Source: Stenogyne calaminthoides (lineage: Eukaryota; Streptophyta; Magnoliopsida; Lamiales; Lamiaceae). Taken from it: a DNA stretch of 64,000 nt. The notes under the pieces are model-generated. The model was given only the letters and a program-made list of their open reading frames with translations. It had not been told where the DNA came from and ran no database searches. The stretch spans positions 28,343,667 through 28,407,666 of the forward strand of contig JBBCBC010000007.1 of assembly GCA_037126765.1 (NCBI GenBank), written 5' to 3'. Position 1 is the stretch's first letter. Every line of letters begins with the position of its first letter. Positions 56,927 through 64,000 of this stretch are shown in pieces. Made by a program: the position numbers and the translations under genes.

Positions 56927-58519
56927 TGTTGGAATTTAGAGGCACGTAATACATGCGCAACGGAAATTTAAAGTTCACCAACAACGAACAGTTAATTGCA
57001 TAATTAAATATGAGTAAACGTAAACAGAATTCTTACAACAATTCGTACACGGATTCCTCAACTATGGTATCCACGTAACAGTCGTTTTACTAATCTGCAC
57101 AGATCTGTCTGCGTTGAATCCCCGAGATGAATTTGCTAGGAAAATTCTAACTTAGAGATTTTATGGAGAAAATATGAACTCACATAATATGAATTCCCAA
57201 GAGAACATATATATAGGAGAGACCCAACTTAAATCTTAAGCTAACCTTTATTAGGAAAAATCCCTAATAAAATAAGTCTCTTAGATTTATTTCCCACATA
57301 TGAATCTCTATGGATTGAAATTCCACATATGACAAATCTCTACGATTTATTTCCATATATATTAAATCCTACAATAATATTCCAAATATTATTATTGGGA
57401 ATTATTATTTAATTAAATCCAATTTAATTAAACATTAATAATAATTAATTCCAAATTAATCTATTATTAATTACTTCTCCATAAATTAAATATTAAATCT
57501 AATTTAACATTTTATCAACCAACTATAATTAGTAAACAACCATTACTTGTTGTGTGACCCATAGACCCTCATATATCGAGCGATTAGTCAAACTAACGGT
57601 CTTAATTGAACCCTAGACAATAAATCAGACATTCTCAATATATGAGGTACGTTGCGAGGAAATGTGCAACTACCTGTAACTGAAATGTAGGCTATTACGA
57701 TTTCCCCATTTCATTTGCGAATACTTGATTAAGTCTTGAAAATGATGAAGTGTCTATTCAAATAACTTAATCAATTTATCTCTAATCACTAATTGATCAC
57801 TTATGTCACACTTGGCCACAAAGTCCAAGTTGGCGTGCATTAACCAATGACTTTGATCCAATTGTGATGAGAAGATGAGTATTCTCTATAAATCCACTTT
57901 GAGGAATGAATCATTTTCTTGACTCAACTACCACGCACATGCACTTCGTGATGAACCCAATCCAAGTCGTATCTACCCATGGAAGGGTGCAAGCGTTGGT
58001 CATGGTCAAAGTTCATCACTCCACACATGTCGTGCATATTGACCTCAAGTCAAAGGAGTATCGCATCGCTCCCACTAACCGAGACACCCATAGACACATA
58101 TAGTGGAACTACATCAAACGGTTTCTCGGATGGGTATACCAATACCCTCTAAGGTATTTGTGCATCCATCATGAGATACCTAGTATCTCGTAGTAAGTGA
58201 GATCTTACTACACTCTCTAAGAGTATGATGCAGATCGCACACCAATCTCAATTGCATCATCAATATCCCATTCTTTATGATCCTTGATTGGGGCCATTTG
58301 AGAATCATGCTTAAGTCATCTGAGTTCTCACACACTCAATGAGAGCGGTGACTCAAGGGAACACAGATAAGAACAGATGCAAACAATCAAACATAATACT
58401 CTAATAAGTTCAACGTCATATATATAATATTAAATAAACAATAATATTAAATCAATACTGAATATTATCTGAGCATTATGTCCTTACAATGGATTGTCTC
58501 TAGAACACTAACATTAACA
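56927..58519 (-). repeat. Copia-I 5' LTR
   Basis: 1593 bp partner of 4565-6149. On the minus strand TGTTAATGTTAG to TTCCAACA. TATA-like ctatatatatg near 57207-57217. CATTG follows on the plus strand at 58520. Confidence 0.93.
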
Positions 58520-58524
58520 CATTG
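58520..58524 (+). repeat. Copia-I target-site duplication CATTG, right copy
   Basis: It matches 4560-4564 exactly and marks where LINE sequence resumes. Confidence 0.93.
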
Positions 58525-60952
58525 ATGGAGTGTGGGTTGAAGAGGTAGATAAAGTAAAAGAGGAGGTCTATCGGTTTTTTAGGGAGCACTTTTCGAGAAC
58601 CCAATCTGGTTTTGTGTCACTATCCAGGTTGATATCAAAGAAGGTGTCTGATGTAGATAATGCTCTACTTATTGAGCCTTTACTTGAGGATGAGGTGCGG
58701 GCAGCAGTTTGGAATTGTGGTGGCAACAAAAGTCCAGGACCGGATAGGTTTACTTTTAAATTCATTAAGAAGATGTGGTCGATTCTGAAAACCGATATTA
58801 TGTCAGTCATGGCTGATTTTCACAAGAATGGGAGGATCGTCAAGGGGGAATCCATCTTTTGTTACTCTTATTCCCAAAAAAATAGATGCCAATGCCCTTT
58901 CTGATTATCGTCTGATCTCTCTGATTGGGTATATGTATAAAATTGTGGCAAAGGTGTTAGCGAACAGAATGGCCAAAATGGTGACTTCAGTAATCTCAGA
59001 ATTTTAATCGGCCTTTGTGGGGAATAAACTGATTCTGGATAGCATCCTAGTTCTCAATGAAGCCATTTATTATGTGAAAAAGAAGAAGAAGAAGAGCTTC
59101 ATGTTCAAAGTGGATTTTGAGAAGGAATATGATTCAATGCTGTGGGACTTTCTCGGCGACATGACATGACGCAGGGGATGAATTTTCATTCGATATGGAG
59201 GAAGTGGATTAGGGGGTTGTGTTTAAATCTGCGTTTATATCGGTATTGGTCAATGGGATCACCACGGGTGAATTCCAATTGCATAAAGGAATCAGGCAGG
59301 GGGATCCATTATCCCCGTTCTTATTTCTAATCACGGCTGAAGGACTGAGTTGTTTGATGAGAATAGCTGTAGAGTTGAAGGAGTTTGATGGGATTGAAGT
59401 TGGGAAGAACAATATCCTACTAAGTCACTTGCAGTTTGTGGATGACACAGTTCTGATGGGCAAAGCATCTTTAAAGAATACCAGGTGTTTGAAAGGCATC
59501 CTTCGTATTTTCGAAATTTGCCACGGGTTGAGGGTTAACTTTCACAAAAGCTCTATTCATGGTGTCAGCTTCGATTCTTGGGAAGTGGAGGATTTTGCAG
59601 AAGTGTTGAGTTGCAAGATTGGCAATCTTCCTTTCTCCTATCTTGGCCTTCCTATTGATGCCAATTTTAGGAAAAATGAGGTTTGTGACCATTAATGGGA
59701 CGATTAGGAAGAAGTTATCGGGTTGGGAAAGATGGTATCTATCATTTGGAGGGCGACTTGTTCTATTAAATTCGGGAAGACCGCTTGGGTCAAGTGGGAG
59801 TCTGTATGTCAGGGTAAATGTAGAGGTGGTCTAAGTGTTAGGGATATCAAGTCTTTCAATGAAGCGTTGCTTTGTGAGTGGTTGTGGCGTTGGGTAGCTG
59901 GTGAGCAATCTTTATGGGTTAGTGTCCTTGAGTCTAAGTATGGGTCGTTTTAGTGGGTATCTGATGTGAGTCTAGTCGAGAAGAAGTGGTCACTTTGGTG
60001 GAAAGACTTATATGAGTTGTGGTGGAGTTGGGTGGGGAGTCTATTTAGGGATAGATTAAGTTTGTCATTAGGATATGGTCGTAGTGTCAAGTTCTCGGGA
60101 AGATCCGTGGATTGGGGGGGTGTCGATCGGGTTGTCGGTAAGGTGTCCATTGTTGTTTAATCTGTCTCTTGAGGAGGGTGTGTCGATTGGGTAGTTTGTG
60201 GGATGATGTCGAAGAAGTCTTGGGTGTTTGAGTGAGTCGGATATTTTACTACTAATGAGTTTATGGAATACTTGGATCTTTGGCGGTGTATTTATCCAGA
60301 CGAGATTGAAGGAGCGTGAAGGACTCGTGGGCGTTGGCAAGCATCGACTAAAGGATGGTTCTTGACCAAAGTGATGTACGATGTTGTTGTTGAGGATGCT
60401 CTTCGCGATCGGTGGACCCTTTCCCTTTTGTCGAATTGTGGTGGAAAGCGACTCGGCTAAAGTGCTCTTTTTTCTTGGGAAGGGCATTCGTGAAAGGCGG
60501 CTACAAAGGATAATCTTCTCAAACGTGGCATTTTACGTTGAAGGTGGAACTGGTGAGTGTTTGTTGTGTCGTGGCCCTACCAAAACTTGAACCATCTTCT
60601 TTTCACTTGCCCGATGGCCTTCTTCTCGGCAGAAAGCGGTGATCATATGGCTCGATAAGTCTATGGTATATTCATCTTCGGCTCGTGATCATTTTATGGA
60701 ATTTGTGGAGTCTGAAAGAGGTAATGTTAAGAAGAAAGTGTTCGATTTAATCTGGCAAGCTACCATTTGGAAAATCTGGAAAGTCCGTAATGAGTTCATT
60801 TTCAAGGCTAGCTCATACACCTTGGATGAGCTCATTGATGGAATAAAATATTGCTCGTGGAAATGGATTCGTGCTCACTACCCTTTATCTTTCGTGGTCC
60901 CGTTACATATGTGGGAGAACCACCCCTTGGATTGTATTCCTCTAAAATTGTA
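58525..60952 (+). pseudogene. LINE ORF2, 3' part: reverse transcriptase and C-terminal domain
   Basis: It resumes the ORF2 cut at 4564. RT motifs in order: NKSPGPDRFTFKFIKK (58725-58775), FHKNGRIVKG, LIPKKIDANALSDYR (frame 2, about 58865-58910), KVDFEKEYDS, GIRQGDPLSPFLFLI (59290-59330) and QFVDDTVLM (59432-59460) holding the catalytic FVDD, where YADD is more usual. LRVNFHKSS and SYLGLPIDANF follow. The C-terminal zf-RVT-like part has CLLC near 60562 and WKIWKVRNEFIF (60770-60805). Frame changes occur near 58850, 59140, 59690, 59720 and 60590, with a TAA at about 59006. It is dead, like the 5' half. Confidence 0.88.
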
Positions 60953-61051
60953 AGTGGGTTCGTGTATGCTGTGTGAACTTGTAATGGTTGGGTTTGAGTA
61001 CCCCTTGTGCTCGTTTCTATAAATTTCATCTTTATCTTTCAAAAAAAAAAA
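60953..61051 (+). other. LINE 3' UTR and poly(A) tail
   Basis: A short GT-rich trailer (taagtgggttcgtgtatgct, ...tttctataaatttcatcttt) ends in an A11 run at 61041-61051 that overlaps the A-rich start of the right target-site duplication. Confidence 0.88.
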
Positions 61052-61064
61052 TCCAGAAACTTCA
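61046..61064 (+). repeat. LINE target-site duplication, right copy
   Basis: It matches 807-825. Host sequence resumes at 61065 (ttacacaaaaaattaaac). Confidence 0.92.
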
Positions 61065-61737
61065 TTACACAAAAAATTAAACTCAATCAGGATTTTAAGG
61101 ATCAACAAATGCAACATATTGTTAATTCTTTTGGGTTATATTTTCATTAGCTTCCCCCACTTATTCTTCCACTACAATCTTAATTTTACTCATTAAATTT
61201 GAAGAATCGCTATGAACAAAAAAAGTAGAAATTCATTCACAACTAATTGAACACTCAAATTATTTACGGGTTAATTAGGAATGCTTACAAGCTTTAGAAA
61301 CCCATTACAACTAGCCCAATGCACTGTCCATCACTATCTATAAACTACAAACTTTCACTTAAACTACCAATGATACCCTTCATTTAATTTTATAATTACA
61401 TTTAACATTAATAATAAGACAAAGTCTAGTATGAAAATTTTCGTACATGAATTTTTTTTAATTTACAACCAAATTCTGTAATTAGTGAAGATAAGACAAA
61501 ATTGAGTGGTTCATGGTTCACTCGGCCTAAATGGTTCATGATTCACCCGATTCGAATAGGTCATAATTTAGAGTTCATTATTTAGTGTTTAGGGTGTAGA
61601 TGGTTGATTTAGGACAATTTTATAGAATTTCACACATGAAAATTTTCACACTAGACATACTCTAATAATAATAAACACCACCCGTTCAACTCATATTTTC
61701 ATTATATCTAAATATCTGTAGTCAATTTCTCACCCAC

Positions 61738-61762
61738 CCACTCTCACTCTCTCTCTCTCTAA
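61738..61762 (+). repeat. CT microsatellite
   Basis: Imperfect (ct)n: actctcactctctctctctct. A simple repeat typical of plant intergenic or 5' UTR DNA. Confidence 0.8.
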
Positions 61763-62261
61763 AAAACCCACACGGGGTTCTGGCGACGTGAGATTCTAGC
61801 AACGGAGGATTCGGGGCTCTGCTCCTAATGGGGGGTTGCTGGATGAGACGGTTATGTGAAATATTCATTTTGAACGGTAGATCTATGTTTTTTATTTTTG
61901 AATTTTAAATCTGACTGGTAGGTTTATTTTACAGGCTGGATCTTTGAGCTCTTTGTGATGTTGGCTTGGGTGATGGCTCCGTGGAGGCGGCGTCCGGTTG
62001 AAGAAACTGAAAAATGGAGGAAAACAACGGGTAGCGTGACATTCGGAGAGAGAGAACAAAGGCCAGAGTTGGTCAGGTGGATCTGGTGAAAATACCAAAG
62101 TAGAGAGGTTTTGTCTTTTTCTTTCTTCTTCTTCTTCTTATTTTCTTCAACTTTTTAAGTTTTTAGATAGAGAAAGTGTGAGTGAGAAGCGGAGAGAGAA
62201 TGAGAGCAAATTGATAATTTTTTTTTCTATGTGGAAGATTTAATAATTAATTAGGGTGGAT

Positions 62262-62497
62262 AATTGAAATAGAAATTAAAAAAATAGAGGAAAAAAAATA
62301 ATGTGCATTTTATTGTTCTAGTGTACATTTTATGCATTTAATGTGAGAATTGTTCAAGTGTACATTTTATGCATTTTTGATAAATTTAAAATTCTAAAAA
62401 ATTTCGGGAATTGAAATAGAAATTAAAAAAATAGAGGAAAAAAAATAATGTGCATTTTATTGTTCTAGTGTACATTTTATGCATTTAATGTGAGAAT
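62262..62497 (+). repeat. Direct repeat, 89 bp units 147 bp apart
   Basis: The stretch from aattgaaatagaaattaaa to gcatttaatgtgagaat at 62262-62350 recurs without visible change at 62409-62497. A partial third match (gtgtacattttatgcattt) lies at 62359-62377. The identity of the two units points to a recent duplication. Confidence 0.85.
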
Positions 62498-62801
62498 ATA
62501 TAGTATGAATTTTTAAAACTAATATAATAGCATTTTTTTTAATTTAAAATTGAAAAAAAAAATTGGGATTGAAATAAAAACTAAAAATGGAGGAAAAAAA
62601 ATAATGCAAAGTGAAAATATTTAAAGTATCAAATAATAAAAAATTAAAATGAAACTCTAAAATATCAAATAATAAAAATTAGAAAGAACAAATAATATGT
62701 AAATATATACATAAAAAGGTAAAAGGAAAAATAAAATAAAGAAAAATTGACGAGTGGGGCTCATGCGATAATGAGTGAAAAAAATAATGATGATTGAACA
62801 T

Positions 62802-63238
62802 TTAGGGGGTGTTTGGTGCGAGATTGAATTGATTAGGTGTGATAGAATTGAGTGGGATTGAGTAATATTTGATTGATTTATTTGGATTTGTTGAATCAAG
62901 ATATGCGTTTGGATTGTAGGATTAGATTGATAGATTAGATGTGATACCTATTGAAATGTCATAAACACCCTTATATTGAATTGAAACAACCACACTTCAT
63001 TATTGTGAATCTATTCAAACAATAGAAGGACAATTTGTAATATTGCATGAGATATGCTCTATCCCACCTTTCACATGAGATTGACATATATCCTCCATGG
63101 AGGAATTTTACACATTTTCTACCGGGCTTGAAGTATATCATGGACCCTCATCCCACAAATCAAACGATAGATTAGTTGGGATTAAAATCCTAATCACGGC
63201 CTATATCGATCAATCCCGTGAACCAAAGCGGGGCCTAA
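62802..63238. mobile_element. MITE-like non-autonomous DNA element
   Basis: About 437 bp, starting ttagggggtgtttggtgcga. The other end reads in reverse complement ttaggccccgctttggttca. The two ends are an imperfect inverted pair (ttagg...c/gtttggt, then gattgaattgat versus gattgatcgat). GGTGTTTGGT ends are frequent in plant MITEs. No transposase. The target-site duplication is unclear, so I cannot choose between hAT, PIF/Harbinger and Mutator types. Confidence 0.5.
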
Positions 63239-64000
63239 GGGTATTGATGATAATACCTTCAATTAATAAGGGTAATAGTTGTATATTTTGTAGCTAGTAG
63301 TGGGATTTTTTTTTAAACTGTACACATTATAGCTAATAGCAAAGTCAAAATCAAAGTTGTAGCCAAATGTTCTCAGCCCCAAAAGTCGAAGTGAATTAAT
63401 GAAGTAAAAGAACTAAGAAGGGATCAAACGGGAACAAGCTTTAAGTTTTTGGTTTTGTATATCAAGGGAATTAAACGCGCGAGAATCAAAATACATAGGA
63501 ATTTCAATGAACAAATTGCGACAAGTATTAGCTAAAATATAAAATTATAATATTTTAAGTGATACTCATGTACGTTGCATGATTAAAGGTAGAAATTCAA
63601 ATCTAAAAAACATGGTAATTAACTTTGCATCTCTGATCTCACGGTGTGAACTATTATATATGCAAATATAACCAGACAAGGTATTAAATAAAATTTTCAT
63701 TGATATTATATACTGATAAACAATGTGTGTCTCGAAAGTAATATTAGCAATAACTTTTTCATTGATATTATTCAAAGATCAACAATATATATAATAGGGT
63801 AATTCTTGAACAATACATTTTATCTGCATAAATTATCATGTGTGAAATAGGAAGGGAAGAAGTATCCAGGTAATACAACCAAACCCATAACAAACAATTC
63901 CACTAGCGCATGTGTGTGTACATATATATATATATGAGAGAATAGGCGCACATGCATTAAATATTGGTAGATACCGTATGGCTCAAATTATTAAATAAGA

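Larger units (their letters stand above)
4565..58519 (-). mobile_element. Ty1-copia retrotransposon Copia-I, minus strand, split by nested SIRE elements
   Basis: Own sequence is 4565-7755 plus 53109-58519, about 8.6 kb. On the minus strand the order is 5' LTR (right), primer-binding site, long leader, gag, protease, remnant integrase, RT, RNase H, polypurine tract, 3' LTR (left). The pol order identifies copia rather than gypsy. It inserted into ORF2 of the LINE. Its own integrase core is missing and gag is disrupted. The SIRE-II stack sits in pol just before the RT domain. Confidence 0.93.
826..61045 (+). mobile_element. Plant L1-type LINE, split by a 54 kb nested insertion
   Basis: A non-LTR retrotransposon whose own sequence is 826-4564 plus 58525-61045, about 6.3 kb, close to full length for a plant L1. 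It has an ORF1 with an RRM, an ORF2 with an APE-type endonuclease followed by reverse transcriptase, a short 3' UTR and a poly(A) tail. Long target-site duplications flank it. The Copia-I element entered within ORF2, between endonuclease and RT. Stops and frameshifts in both ORFs show it is dead. Confidence 0.93.
61065..64000. other. Host flank, right: AT-rich intergenic DNA
   Basis: No gene with a recognisable domain. Contents are a CT-rich microsatellite (about 61738-61762), a TTC run (62121-62138), a 147-bp-period direct repeat, a MITE-like element and an AT dinucleotide run near 63921-63936. All ORFs are short and composed of low-complexity residues. Confidence 0.65.

Noticed and set aside
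62657..62899. ORF of 80 codons on the minus strand in the right flank
   Set aside because: Low-complexity Ile/Phe/Ser sequence over an AT-rich stretch that runs into the MITE-like end; no coding evidence.

Overview
The window is plant nuclear DNA, most likely from an angiosperm, and nearly all of it is one nested stack of retrotransposons. The evidence is Ty1-copia elements primed by initiator-methionine tRNA, a plant-type L1 LINE whose ORF1 carries an RRM, SIRE/Maximus-like copia elements with a third ORF, and AT-rich flanks with a MITE-like repeat. I see no intact host gene. The species cannot be told from the sequence.

Layers from outside in. (0) Host DNA occupies 1-806 and 61065-64000. 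(1) A full-length LINE runs 826-61045 with target-site duplications at 807-825 and 61046-61064. It is split in its ORF2. (2) A minus-strand copia element, here Copia-I, fills 4565-58519. It has LTRs of 1585 and 1593 bp and the duplication CATTG on both sides. Its pol gene is split by the next layer. (3) A plus-strand SIRE-like element, SIRE-II, spans 7756-53108 (LTRs 7756-9484 and 51360-53108; flanking GTCTT). It has lost the end of gag and most of pol. (4a) Within SIRE-II lies SIRE-III, 11414-28804, with a tandemly duplicated LTR-gag block at its left end and a clipped 3' LTR. (4b) Also within SIRE-II, in its ORF3, lies SIRE-IV, 32537-50365, flanked by TTATT. (5) ORF3 of SIRE-IV is broken by a minus-strand solo LTR of a related subfamily, about 42830-46349. 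(6) That solo LTR is broken by another, probably a copia solo LTR, about 44184-46049.

The SIRE-like copies share one layout: LTR, primer-binding site, gag with a CCHC knuckle, two in-frame stops (TAG, then TGA), pol in the order protease-integrase-RT-RNase H, a spacer of about 0.6 kb, a large third ORF of about 3.6 kb, a polypurine tract and an LTR. Three independent copies of ORF3 can be compared. All the elements carry stops, frameshifts or deletions and none looks autonomous as written.

Two points deserve most attention. First, unit B of the tandem block is a clean chimera of the gag of SIRE-III (left part) and of SIRE-II (right part), as expected from unequal crossing-over between nested sister elements. 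Second, many patches differ from their paralogues by conversion of CAG/CTG-type words into CG-containing words. This looks like a sequencing or polishing artefact in CHG-methylated repeats, and it would explain many of the apparent frameshifts.
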